Below the pieces are notes generated by a model that ran no database searches, was not told the origin of the DNA, and saw only the letters and a list, made by a program, of their open reading frames with translations. Of a DNA stretch of 50,162 bases, positions 1 through 8,342 are shown in pieces. Within the stretch, counting starts at the first letter, position 1. The number at the start of each line of letters is the position of its first letter. Origin of the DNA: Verrucomicrobiota bacterium (lineage in GTDB: Bacteria > Verrucomicrobiota > Verrucomicrobiia > Opitutales > Opitutaceae); the NCBI GenBank assembly GCA_018239845.1, contig JAFEGO010000120.1, positions 1-50,162 of the forward strand. The letters run 5' to 3'. A program made the position numbers and the translations under genes.

Positions 1-440
1 AGGGACGTTCGACCATTGAAATCGGCGCTGCCGGTGAAGGAATCGGCGCCAAGGGGAGTGCCCGGCGCAAAGTTTGCGGCTATATCATCCGATTGATCGG
101 CGTAGCCATGCAGGTGTATGTAACTATTGATAGCCGCGCCGCGGGAGAATGCGTAAATCTTGCTGCGCAAAGAGTCGTAATAGCCGTCATTGTCGACGTT
201 GAGAACGAATTGACCGTGGGGAACGGAACCGATGGCGCCGATGCCGCCAGTGAAGAAGTCGATGAACACCGTCCCGGGATTCCCGACGACATTATTGGTG
301 GCGGGGGTGTAAACGTGGATCTCGGCGTGAGCGGTGGACGCGGCCGTCAGGGCGGCGGCCACGAGCGGGGCGACGGACTTGGCGGAGAGCGAGCGGGCCG
401 AGCGCTGGTAAGCGGAGAGCGGGGAGGGGGTGGTGCGCAT
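1..440 (-). CDS. Secreted protein with signal peptide, 3' end cut by the window
   Basis: An open frame runs from an ATG at 438-440 leftward off the window edge (about 146 codons visible). The N-terminus is basic (several Ser/Arg) followed by a hydrophobic Ala/Val/Leu stretch ending in an AHA-type signal peptidase site near residue 38. The mature part begins with a beta-rich stretch containing FIDFFTGGIGAIGS and GQFVLNVDNDGYYDS. The long leader is AT-rich and carries an 11-bp motif (511-521) also found upstream of the PEP-CTERM-type gene at 31740-32765. That makes a PEP-CTERM-type surface protein plausible, but the C-terminus that would prove it lies outside the window. No function is recognised. 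Confidence 0.6.
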   Translation of the reverse strand, partial: MRTTPSPLSAYQRSARSLSAKSVAPLVAAALTAASTAHAEIHVYTPATNNVVGNPGTVFIDFFTGGIGAIGSVPHGQFVLNVDNDGYYDSLRSKIYAFSRGAAINSYIHLHGYADQSDDIAANFAPGTPLGADSFTGSADFNGRTS

Positions 441-638
441 GGCTGGGTGGGGTGGAGGGGGTGGCCCACCGTGAGGCAAGGGTGAAGCCCGGGGAAGGTT
501 TATTAGTGGGAAATGCAATATAAGTGATTTATAATCATGCTATTGATAGTGTATTGCGATTGGTGGTCGGGGCGGGGCGCTGCGGCGGGCCATGGAGCGG
601 GGCGGACCATTTGTTCACGCTCGTAGCTACGCAGGGAG

Positions 639-740
639 GTAGGTTGCGCGCTTGCGCGCAACAACGGTGCCATGGGGCGGTGGATTACCGCGGGGTTGGT
701 GCGCGGGGGAGACTCTGTTGCGCGCGAGCGCGCAACCTAC
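639..740. repeat. Convergent pair of GTAG-headed REP-like palindromes
   Basis: GTAG at 639-642 is followed by a perfect 9-bp stem GTTGCGCGC/GCGCGCAAC (643-662) with a 2-nt loop. The same 9-bp stem recurs at 717-736 and is followed by CTAC (737-740), i.e. the same element in inverse orientation. A GTAG tetranucleotide at the foot of a hairpin is the hallmark of REP elements recognised by RAYT (TnpA-REP) transposases. Assignment to that class is inference. Confidence 0.65.
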
Positions 741-751
741 CTGGGGAAACG

Positions 752-783
752 AAACAGGCCCGACCGGGAGGTCGGGCCTGTTT
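752..783 (-). terminator. Hairpin terminator downstream of htpG
   Basis: Perfect 14-bp stem (752-765 with 770-783) and a 4-nt loop. It lies about 55 bases beyond the htpG stop. Read on the minus strand it is T-rich at the stem end (GTTTCGTTT). The A/T ends on both sides mean it could work in both directions. Confidence 0.65.
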
Positions 784-789
784 GATGAT

Positions 790-837
790 GCAGGCGGGAC
801 GCCTGCGTTACGCTGGCCGGCAGGATGCCGGCGCTAC
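790..837. repeat. Two REP-like palindromes at the htpG 3' end
   Basis: GCAGGCG/CGCCTGC (790-796 with 800-806) and GCCGGC/GCCGGC (816-821 with 827-832), the latter followed by CTAC at 834-837, directly before the htpG stop. The second unit recurs twice at 46240-46295, so it is a dispersed repeat rather than a gene-specific structure. Confidence 0.65.
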
Positions 838-2679
838 TCAGACGGACTCGAGGAGCTTGTAGAGGCGGGCGACCATGGGGGTCGCGTCGTCGAGGAGGCC
901 GGCGCTGATCAGGGCGTTGTCGAGGATCTGCTCGGCGACGAGTTTCGCTTTTTCGGGCGAGCTCGCGTGCGTCTCGAAGAGGCGCTTCATCACGGCGGAG
1001 CGGGGGTTGATCTCGAGGTTGACCTTGAGGGGCTCGTCGGCGCCGTCCTTTTTCATGGCCTTCATCATGCGGCGCATCTGGGGCGTCATGAATTTGTCGG
1101 CGTTGAGCGCGAGGGCGGGCGAGTCCACGAGGCGGTCGCTGGCCTTCACGTCGGCGACGCGCTCGCCGAGGCTCTCCTTGAGCCAGGCGGTGAGTTTCTT
1201 GGTGTCGTCCTCGCTGAGGGCGCCCTCGGGCTTGGGGAGGTCGGCGAGCTTCACGTCGGCGTGGTCGGCGGCGGTGAGCTTCTTGCCGTCGAACTCGCGG
1301 ACGTTGCTCATCACGTACTCGTCGACGGGCTCGTAGCAGAAGAGCACCTCGAGGTTGCGGGCCTTGAAGCCTTCGAGGTACGGGCCGGCCTCGATGGCGG
1401 CGCGATTCGGGCCGACGAGGTAATAGATCTCCTTCTGGTCGGCGCCGAGGCGGCTGACGTAGTCGGCGAGCGAGGTGGTCTTGCCCTTCTCGGTGAGGGA
1501 GGACTCGAAGCGGAGGAGTTTCACGATCTGGTCCTTGTGCGTGAAATCCATCGCGGCGCCTTCCTTCAGGAAGATGCCGAACTCGGCGTAGAACTCGTTG
1601 TAGGCGTCGGCGCGGTTCTTGGCCTCGTCCTCGAGAAACTTGAGGAAGCGCTTTGTGATGACCTTGTTGAGCTTCTCGATGAGGGCCTTGTCCTGCATCG
1701 TCTCGCGGGAGATGTTGAGCGGGAGGTCCTCGCTGTCGACGACGCCCTTGAGGAAGCGGAGCCACTCGGGGAGGAGGAGCTTGGGCTTGGGGTCGATGAG
1801 GACCTTGCGGCAGTAGAGCGCGACGGCGGGCTCGGTGCGGGCGAAGCCGAGCTTCTCGGTGTTTTCCTTGGGGACGAAGAGGAGGGCGTTGATCGAGAGC
1901 GGGGCGTCGGCCGAGAAGTGGAGGCGGAGGCGGGGCTCGTCGTAGGCGTGGGCCTGGAACTTGTAGAACTCGGTGTACTCCTCGTCCTTGATCTCGTTCT
2001 TCGAGCGGAGCCAGAGGGCCTGGACGGTGTTGATGCGCTTGCCGTTGAGATTGATCGGATACGAGACGAAGGCGCTGTAGCGCTCGAGGATTTCCTTCAT
2101 CTTCCAGTCCTGGGCGTAGTCCGCGCAGTCGTCCTTGAGCTCGATGACGATCTTGGAGCCGCGACGGGCGTCGGGGGCCTCCTCGATCTCGTAGCTGCCG
2201 GCGCCGGTGCTGGTCCAGACGTGGCCGGGCTCGGCGGCGCGCCAGGAGTGCGAGTAAACCTTCACGGTCTTGGCGACCATGAACGCGGAGTAGAAACCGA
2301 CGCCGAACTGGCCGATGAGGTTGGCGTTCTTGGAGCCGCTTTCGCCGAGGGTCTTGAGGAACTGCTTGGAGCCGGAGTGGGCGATGGTGCCGAGATTCTG
2401 GACGAGCTCGGCGCGCGTCATGCCGATGCCGGTGTCCGAGATGGTGATGGTCTTGGCCTTGTCGTCGGTGGTGATGGTGATCTCGAGCTCGGCCTTGTCG
2501 TCGTAGATGTCCTTCTCGGTGAGCTGGGTGTGACGCAGCTTTTCGAGGGCGTCGGAGGCGTTGGAGACCAGCTCGCGCACGAAGATCTCCTTCTCGGTGT
2601 AGAGGGAGTGCGTGACGATATCGAGGAGCTGGGCGATTTCGGCTTGGAACTCGAATTTTTGCGGAGCGGGAGTGGACAT
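838..2679 (-). CDS. htpG: Chaperone protein HtpG (Hsp90 family)
   Basis: Cytosolic ATP-dependent Hsp90 chaperone, 613 residues, close to the usual bacterial length. The N-terminal GHKL ATPase signatures are clear: YTEKEIFVRELVSNASDAL (E and N for ATP/Mg), DTGIGMT, and GQFGVGFYSAFMVA lid/G2 region. The middle-domain NISRETMQ segment, which supplies the catalytic Arg, is present, as is a C-terminal dimerisation region ending in LYKLLES. Starting at the ATG at 2679 gives MSTPAPQKFEFQAE, the expected N-terminus. It appears monocistronic: the next gene on this strand begins far upstream and a strong hairpin follows its 3' end. No CIRCE or other heat-shock operator was recognised upstream. Confidence 0.97.
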   Translation of the reverse strand: MSTPAPQKFEFQAEIAQLLDIVTHSLYTEKEIFVRELVSNASDALEKLRHTQLTEKDIYDDKAELEITITTDDKAKTITISDTGIGMTRAELVQNLGTIAHSGSKQFLKTLGESGSKNANLIGQFGVGFYSAFMVAKTVKVYSHSWRAAEPGHVWTSTGAGSYEIEEAPDARRGSKIVIELKDDCADYAQDWKMKEILERYSAFVSYPINLNGKRINTVQALWLRSKNEIKDEEYTEFYKFQAHAYDEPRLRLHFSADAPLSINALLFVPKENTEKLGFARTEPAVALYCRKVLIDPKPKLLLPEWLRFLKGVVDSEDLPLNISRETMQDKALIEKLNKVITKRFLKFLEDEAKNRADAYNEFYAEFGIFLKEGAAMDFTHKDQIVKLLRFESSLTEKGKTTSLADYVSRLGADQKEIYYLVGPNRAAIEAGPYLEGFKARNLEVLFCYEPVDEYVMSNVREFDGKKLTAADHADVKLADLPKPEGALSEDDTKKLTAWLKESLGERVADVKASDRLVDSPALALNADKFMTPQMRRMMKAMKKDGADEPLKVNLEINPRSAVMKRLFETHASSPEKAKLVAEQILDNALISAGLLDDATPMVARLYKLLESV

Positions 2680-2846
2680 AGAGTCCGCTAGTTTAGCAGA
2701 GTTGGGAAAAAATCAAGCGGCTGGATATCAACTGCGCATGGCCGCAAATCCGCGCGAATGATGGCGGATCAAAGCGGATAAACCCGGAAATGGACCGGGG
2801 AATTGTCCGATAGTGTTCGATTGTGTTCGATTCGGGGTAGCGAGGA

Positions 2847-2869
2847 GCCCGGCCACCGGCCGGGCCTAC
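2847..2869 (-). terminator. REP-like palindrome acting as possible terminator
   Basis: 8-bp stem GCCCGGCC/GGCCGGGC (2847-2854 with 2858-2865), 3-nt loop, then CTAC at 2866-2869, i.e. GTAG-headed on the minus strand. It sits immediately beyond the stop of the small lipoprotein gene at 2877. There is no U-tract, so the terminator role is uncertain. A 10-bp direct repeat (GTGTTCGATT) lies just to its left. Confidence 0.5.
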
Positions 2870-2876
2870 AAGGTGA

Positions 2877-3293
2877 TCAATGCGGGGGACGGTGGTCGTC
2901 GTGGTCGTCCCGGCGGACGGGCGGCTTGGGGGCGGGCGGGCGCCAGTTTTTGGGGTAGGTCTTGATCACGGTGCCGTGGTGGCGGTCGGGGGTGTCGTGG
3001 AAGTCCATGTGCACAAAGGGAGCTGTATGGAACTGGGCCGGCGGGATGCCGGGAGGGGCGGGACGGCGCACCCAGGCATTGTGGTCGCGGTAATAGTAGT
3101 CGTGATGGACGCGGCTGTAGTACACCTCGTAGCCGGGGTAGTAATCGTAGTCGTCCACGATGACGGGGCCGGGGCCGCTCGAATACACGGCGCCCCCGGA
3201 GTAGGTGCCGCCGCAGCCGCTGGCCAAGGTCATCAGGGCGGTGAGGCTGACCAGCGTGACTTGGGCGGTGGTGAGGAAGACGTTGGTTTTCAT
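2877..3293 (-). CDS. Small Tyr/His-rich putative lipoprotein
   Basis: 138 residues from the ATG at 3293. The N-terminus is a signal peptide with an ASGC-type lipobox around residue 27, so it is probably an outer-membrane or periplasmic lipoprotein. The mature protein is low-complexity: a Tyr-rich stretch (DDYDYYPGYEVYYS, DYYYRD) and a His/Asp/Pro-rich tail (RRDDHDDHRPPH) that could bind metal. The open frame extends much further upstream, but only as a GC-rich shadow of the decarboxylase gene; the lipoprotein signal fixes the start. It lies 86 bases downstream of the decarboxylase on the same strand. No function assigned. Confidence 0.65.
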   Translation of the reverse strand: MKTNVFLTTAQVTLVSLTALMTLASGCGGTYSGGAVYSSGPGPVIVDDYDYYPGYEVYYSRVHHDYYYRDHNAWVRRPAPPGIPPAQFHTAPFVHMDFHDTPDRHHGTVIKTYPKNWRPPAPKPPVRRDDHDDHRPPH

Positions 3294-3379
3294 GGTTCGG
3301 ATAGACGCCAGTCGCGGCACCGGAAACACGAGGGAGAAGGCCTGCCGCGTGCGAGGGGCGGGCTGAGGCGGGCAAACGG

Positions 3380-4798
3380 CTAGAGGGTCTGACTGGCTTC
3401 CTGCTGTAAACGGACCCAGAGGTTGGCGACGTGTTCCTGCTCCGTGGTGAGTGCGCCGATGGAGATGCGGACCATCCAGCGGCCGTCGAGGATCGCGGGT
3501 GTCACATAGGCGAGGCCGGACTGGTTGAGCCGCTCGGCCCAGGCGAGGGTGTGGCGGTCGAGGGCCTCGCCCTCGAGGCCGGGCGGCTCGTGGCGGACGC
3601 AAAGGGTCTGGAGCGGCACCGGCGCGAGCACGCGCCACGGCGGCGTGGCGATGACCTGGGTGGCGAGCCAGTGGGCGTTGGTGAGGTCGCGGCGGAGACG
3701 GGCGGAGAGGCCGTCCACGCCCTGCTCGCGGATGAGGCACCAGAGCTTCAGCGCCCGGAAACGCCGGCCAAGCGGGATGCCCCAGTCGCGGAGGTTTTTC
3801 ACCTGTGTATCGACGCTGGTCTGGAGGTAGCTGGGATTGGTGCTCATGACGCGCACGAGGTGCTCGGCGTCGCGCACGTAGTAGAGCGAGCAGTCGAAGG
3901 CGACGCCGAGCCACTTGTGGACGTTGAGGACGAGCGAGTCGGCGTCCTCGATGCCGGCCCACATCCAGCGGCACTCGGGCAAAATCATCGCGGAGCCGGC
4001 CATCGCGGCATCGACGTGCAACCAGAGCCGGTTGTCCCGTGTGACCGCGGCGATGGCGGCGATCGGATCGAGGGCAGTACAGGTCGTGGTACCGGTGGTG
4101 GCCACGACGGCGCAGGGCGTGAGGCCCTGGGCCCGGTCCGCGGCGATGGCCGCGGCGAGGGCATCGGGGCGCAGGGCGTGCTCGTGGTCCACGGGGATGG
4201 AGCGCAGGTGGTCGCGGCCGAAGCCGGCGAGGAGCGCGGCCTTTTCCACCGAGCTGTGCGCGTGCGCGGAGCAATAGACGATGAGCGGGGAGGCGAGGCC
4301 CTGCAGGCCGCCGCGGGCGAGGGAGTAGTTGCTGGCGCGCTCGCGGGCGCAGAGCAGGGCGATGAGCGTGCTGGTCGAGGCGGTGTCCTGGATGACGCCG
4401 CTCCACGCGGAGGAGAGGCCGGTCATCTGGCGTACCCAATCGGTCGTTACCTCCTCCAGCTCGGTGAGGGCGGGGCTGGACTGCCAGGAAAGGCCGAGCA
4501 CGCCGAGGCCGGTGCTGAGGTAGTCGCCAAGGACGGAGGAGAGCTCGCCGTTGGCGGGGAAGTAGCCGAAGAAACTGGGGTGCTGCCAATGGCTGAGGCC
4601 GGGGAGGAGCACGGTGTCGAGGTCGCGGAAAATGGCGTCAAACGATTCCCCGGTGACCGGCGGCGAGACGGGCAGCTGGGCGCGGATGGAGCCGGGCGCG
4701 ACGGAGGAGCGGACGGGCAGCCCGGAAACGCAGGCGCGGTAGTCGGCGATCCAGTCGATGAGCTGGTGGCCGTGGCGGCGGAATTCCTCGGGGGTCAT
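3380..4798 (-). CDS. PLP-dependent decarboxylase, aromatic-L-amino-acid decarboxylase family
   Basis: Group II pyridoxal-phosphate decarboxylase of about 472 residues, matching the usual size. N-terminal MTPEEFRRHGHQLIDWIADY is typical of the DDC/tyrosine/tryptophan decarboxylase family. HPSFFGYFPANGELSS forms the substrate pocket region, TGTTTCTALDPI and LHVDAAMAG (Asp contacting the PLP ring N) follow, and NVHKWLGVAFDCS carries the Schiff-base Lys. The start at ATG 4798 is preferred over a longer frame (4837) because family similarity begins there. It would decarboxylate an aromatic amino acid to an amine. Substrate (Phe, Tyr, Trp, DOPA) cannot be fixed from sequence. It lies upstream of the small lipoprotein and downstream of the liv operon on the same strand. 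Confidence 0.88.
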   Translation of the reverse strand: MTPEEFRRHGHQLIDWIADYRACVSGLPVRSSVAPGSIRAQLPVSPPVTGESFDAIFRDLDTVLLPGLSHWQHPSFFGYFPANGELSSVLGDYLSTGLGVLGLSWQSSPALTELEEVTTDWVRQMTGLSSAWSGVIQDTASTSTLIALLCARERASNYSLARGGLQGLASPLIVYCSAHAHSSVEKAALLAGFGRDHLRSIPVDHEHALRPDALAAAIAADRAQGLTPCAVVATTGTTTCTALDPIAAIAAVTRDNRLWLHVDAAMAGSAMILPECRWMWAGIEDADSLVLNVHKWLGVAFDCSLYYVRDAEHLVRVMSTNPSYLQTSVDTQVKNLRDWGIPLGRRFRALKLWCLIREQGVDGLSARLRRDLTNAHWLATQVIATPPWRVLAPVPLQTLCVRHEPPGLEGEALDRHTLAWAERLNQSGLAYVTPAILDGRWMVRISIGALTTEQEHVANLWVRLQQEASQTL

Positions 4799-4830
4799 GG
4801 GATGGCTGATTTCGGATTGCGGATAGGGGC

Positions 4831-4860
4831 ACCGCAAATGGACGCGAACGAACGCGAACT
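4831..4860. repeat. Degenerate 10-bp-period repeat (ACCGCRAATG type)
   Basis: Three imperfect 10-bp units (ACCGCAAATG, GACGCGAACG, AACGCGAACT). The same family occurs at 18720-18750 and more weakly near 2741-2765. It is non-coding and lies upstream of the decarboxylase gene. Confidence 0.5.
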
Positions 4861-4924
4861 TACAAAACGGATATGATCCGATGAGGTACGGATTGCACGG
4901 ATTTTACGAAAGATCCGGAATCCG

Positions 4925-4948
4925 CCCGCTGGCGCCAGCGACGCTGGC
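4925..4948. repeat. REP-like palindrome at livF 3' end
   Basis: CGCTGGCGCCAGCG followed by a partial third arm CGCTGGC, immediately next to the livF stop. No GTAG foot is visible, so it belongs less clearly to the GTAG-headed group. It could serve as a 3' stabiliser or weak terminator of the liv operon. Confidence 0.45.
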
Positions 4949-5655
<707 letters not shown>

Positions 5656-5656
<1 letters not shown>

Positions 5657-6447
5657 CAGTGATGGGAAAGGGACTTGTGGTGGTCTTCGCCGAGGTAGGC
5701 CTCGATGACCTTCGGGTCGGTCTGGATCTGGGCGGGCGTGCCCTCGGCGATCTTCACGCCGTAGTCGAGGACGGCGATGCGCTGGCAGACGCCCATGACG
5801 ACCTTCATCGAATGCTCCACGAGGAGGACGGAGAGGTTGAACTGTTTCTGGATCTGCTGGATCAGGCGCACGAGCTCGACCTTCTCCGTGGGATTCATGC
5901 CGGCGGCGGGCTCGTCGAGGAGGAGAAGCTTGGGCTTGGTCGCGAGGCAGCGGACGATTTCCAAACGGCGCTGCTCGCCGTACGGCAGGCTCTTCGCGGG
6001 CGCGTCGCGGAAACGGCGGAGGTTGAAAATATCGAGCAACTCCTCGGCGCGGCGGGCGATGGCGGCCTCGTCGGAGCGGAAGGCGCCGAGGCGCAGGAGC
6101 GTGTGCGCGGGGTTGGTGGCGCGGTGGAGGTTGCAGGCGACACGGACGTTGTCGAAGACCGAGAGCGAACCGAAGAGCCGGATGTTCTGGAACGTGCGCG
6201 CGATGCCGCAGGCGACGATGGCGTTGACGGGCAGGCCGGCGAGGTTGCGGTCGCAGAACGTGACGGAGCCCTCGGTGGGCTGGTACACGCCGGTGATGAG
6301 ATTGAAGGCGGTGGTCTTGCCCGCGCCGTTGGGGCCGATGAGGCCGACGAGCTCGTTTTCGCCCACGGTGAGGTCGAAGGCGTTGACGGCGGTGAGGCCG
6401 CCGAAACGGATGGTGGCCTGCTTGAGTTGGAGGAGCGGGGCGGACAT
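5656..6447 (-). CDS. livG: Branched-chain amino acid ABC transporter ATPase LivG
   Basis: 263 residues. Walker A GPNGAGKTTAFN, signature LPYGEQRRLEI (the LivG variant of LSGGQ), Walker B LLLLDEPAAGMNP and switch-region LLVEHSMKVVMG are visible, and the C-terminus ends in the LivG-type VIEAYLGED motif. The ATG at 6447 overlaps the livM stop by one base (TGATG). An in-frame GTG one codon upstream is possible but less likely. With LivF it forms the nucleotide-binding heterodimer powering uptake. Confidence 0.95.
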
Positions 6448-7391
6448 CACGCGGAGCGGGCCTTGCCGAGCTTGAAGTTGAAGAGACCCTGCGGACGGGC
6501 GATCATCAGGACGATCAGGAGGAAGGAATAGAGCACCATGCGGTACTCGGCGATGGGGCGCAGGACCTCGGGGAGCAGGGTGAGGAGAATCGCGGCGAGG
6601 ATGACGCCGAGGGTATTGCCCATGCCGCCGAGGATGACCATGACGACGATCTCGATGCTCTTGGTGAAGTCGAAGCCCGTGGGCGTGATCGTCATCTTGA
6701 AGTGGCCGTAGAGCCCGCCTGCGATACCGGCGAAAAACGCGCCGATGACGAACGCGACGATCTTGTAGCGGGTGGTGTTGAGGCCGACCGCCTCGGAGGC
6801 GATCTCATCGTCGTGCGTGGCGAGGAAGCCGCGGCCATACGTCGAGGTGACAAGGCACGTGACGGTGAAGACCGTGACGGCGACGAAGGCGAGGACCCAG
6901 AAGATCGTGGTGTAGGGCGGGATGCCGTTGAGGCCGAGCGCGCCGCCGAGGACCTCGACGTTTTGGAAGATGACGCGGATGATCTCGCCGAAGCCGAGCG
7001 TGACGAGGGCGAGGTAGTCGCCCTTGAGACGGAGCGACGGGATGCCGACCGCGAGGCCGGCGAGCGCGGCGCTAAGACCGCCGACGATCAACGCCCCGAA
7101 GAACAGCGCGCCCTGCTGAAAGGCGGTGCCGCCGTCGTCGCCGAAGAATTTCGGCCCCAGGAAAATCGTGACGGCGGCGGAAAGGTAGGCGCCGACCGAC
7201 ATGAAGCCGGCGTGGCCGAGGGAGAACTGGCCGGTGTACCCGTTGACCAGGTTGAGCGAGACGGCGAGGATGACGTTGATGCCGATGCCGGCGAGGACGT
7301 CGAGGTAGTAGGGATTGAAGTAATCCGAGAAATACGAGACGCCGAAGGCAGCCGCGAGGCCGAGGAGGAGATAGAGGTGCGGTTTGGGCAT
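6447..7391 (-). CDS. livM: Branched-chain amino acid ABC transporter permease LivM
   Basis: 314-residue inner-membrane permease with multiple hydrophobic helices. The family signature NLVNGYTGQFSLGHAGFMSVGAY occurs near residues 48-70. The cytoplasmic coupling loop LRLKGDYLALVTLGFGEIIRVIF contacts the ATPases. The C-terminus LMIARPQGLF is typical. It starts 3 bases after livH ends, in the same operon. Confidence 0.95.
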   Translation of the reverse strand: MPKPHLYLLLGLAAAFGVSYFSDYFNPYYLDVLAGIGINVILAVSLNLVNGYTGQFSLGHAGFMSVGAYLSAAVTIFLGPKFFGDDGGTAFQQGALFFGALIVGGLSAALAGLAVGIPSLRLKGDYLALVTLGFGEIIRVIFQNVEVLGGALGLNGIPPYTTIFWVLAFVAVTVFTVTCLVTSTYGRGFLATHDDEIASEAVGLNTTRYKIVAFVIGAFFAGIAGGLYGHFKMTITPTGFDFTKSIEIVVMVILGGMGNTLGVILAAILLTLLPEVLRPIAEYRMVLYSFLLIVLMIARPQGLFNFKLGKARSA

Positions 7392-7394
7392 GGC

Positions 7395-8285
7395 TCAGAC
7401 TTTCTCGACGGTGAACTTGCCCAGCAGGCCGGCGGGGCGGAAGAGGAGGATGATGATCAGAATCGCGAAGGCGATGGCGTCCTTGTAGGTGGACCACTGG
7501 CTGCCGGCGACGAAGGTCTCGACCGTGCCGAGGATGAGGCCGCCGAGGGCCGCGCCCGGGATGTTGCCGATGCCGCCGAGGATGGCCGCGACGAAGGCCT
7601 TGAGGCCGGGCATGACGCCCATGAGCGGGTCGATCGACGGGTAGTTGAGCGCGTAGAGGATGCCGCCGGCGGCGGCGAGCGCGGAGCCGAGGCCGAAGGT
7701 GAAGGAGATGACGACGTCGTTGTTGACGCCCATGAGGACGGCGGCCTTGGGGTTGAGCGAGACGGCGCGCATGGCGGTGCCGATCTTGGTGCGAAACACG
7801 ATGAGCTGCAGCACGACCATCAGGATCGCGGAGACGATGATGACCATGAGCTGGTTGCTCGAGATGATGAGGCCGCCGAGGTGAAAATTCGTCACCGGGA
7901 AGATGGCGGGGAAGTTGCGCGGGGCGGCGCCGAAGAAGACCTGGCCGGTGTACTCGAGGAGGAGCGAAACGCCGATGGCGGTGATCAGGACGTTGAGCGT
8001 GGGGGCGTTGCGCAGGGGGCGGTAGGCGAGACGCTCGATCGTCATGCCGAGGATGGCGCAGGCCATCATGGAGCCGACGAGGATCGTCAGGCCGCCCCAG
8101 AGCGTGCCCTCGGGGATGAGCTTGCCCATGTAATAACCGACGAACGAGCCGACCATGAAGACGTCGGAGTGGGCGAAATTAATGAACCGGAGGACGCCGT
8201 ACACCATCGTGTAGCCGAGCGCGATGAGCGCATAGATGGCACCGAGGGAAAGGCCGTTGAGGAGCTGTTGGAGGAATTCGGTCAA
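7395..8285 (-). CDS. livH: Branched-chain amino acid ABC transporter permease LivH
   Basis: 296-residue membrane permease. N-terminal LLNGLSLGAIYALIALGYTMVYGVLRFINFAHSD is the LivH hallmark. The coupling segment AVLMGVNNDVVISFTFGLGSALAAAGGIL and the end IILLFRPAGLLGK also fit the family. It is separated from the preceding binding-protein gene by 57 bases, the only sizeable gap in this operon. Confidence 0.95.
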   Translation of the reverse strand: MTEFLQQLLNGLSLGAIYALIALGYTMVYGVLRFINFAHSDVFMVGSFVGYYMGKLIPEGTLWGGLTILVGSMMACAILGMTIERLAYRPLRNAPTLNVLITAIGVSLLLEYTGQVFFGAAPRNFPAIFPVTNFHLGGLIISSNQLMVIIVSAILMVVLQLIVFRTKIGTAMRAVSLNPKAAVLMGVNNDVVISFTFGLGSALAAAGGILYALNYPSIDPLMGVMPGLKAFVAAILGGIGNIPGAALGGLILGTVETFVAGSQWSTYKDAIAFAILIIILLFRPAGLLGKFTVEKV

Positions 8286-8342
8286 GCGGAGGGAGAGTTG
8301 AGAGGAGGAGAGGGCGCGATTCGAGGGATTTTCTCTGAATGC

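Larger units (their letters stand above)
441..837. other. Intergenic region with REP-like palindromes and a terminator
   Basis: This gap of about 400 bases holds no convincing gene. The left part (480-560) is AT-rich and likely contains the promoter of the leftward secreted-protein gene. The right part holds a convergent pair of GTAG-headed palindromes, a strong hairpin downstream of htpG, and two further small palindromes reaching the htpG stop codon. Confidence 0.6.

Noticed and set aside
511..521. Sigma-54 promoter
   Set aside because: TTGCA matches the -12 half, but no GG at -24 is present in either copy.
652..2691. 679-residue open frame opposite htpG
   Set aside because: It is antisense to a certain htpG gene, is Gly/Val/Glu/Leu-biased in the way GC-rich shadows are, and matches no family. 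Similar long antisense frames elsewhere (3431-4876, 6702-8702, 36706-38316, 22513-25533 upstream part) were rejected for the same reason.
2690..2716. Promoter of htpG (TTGATT and TAAACT)
   Set aside because: The spacing is only 15 bases and the boxes are imperfect, so it was not listed as a feature.
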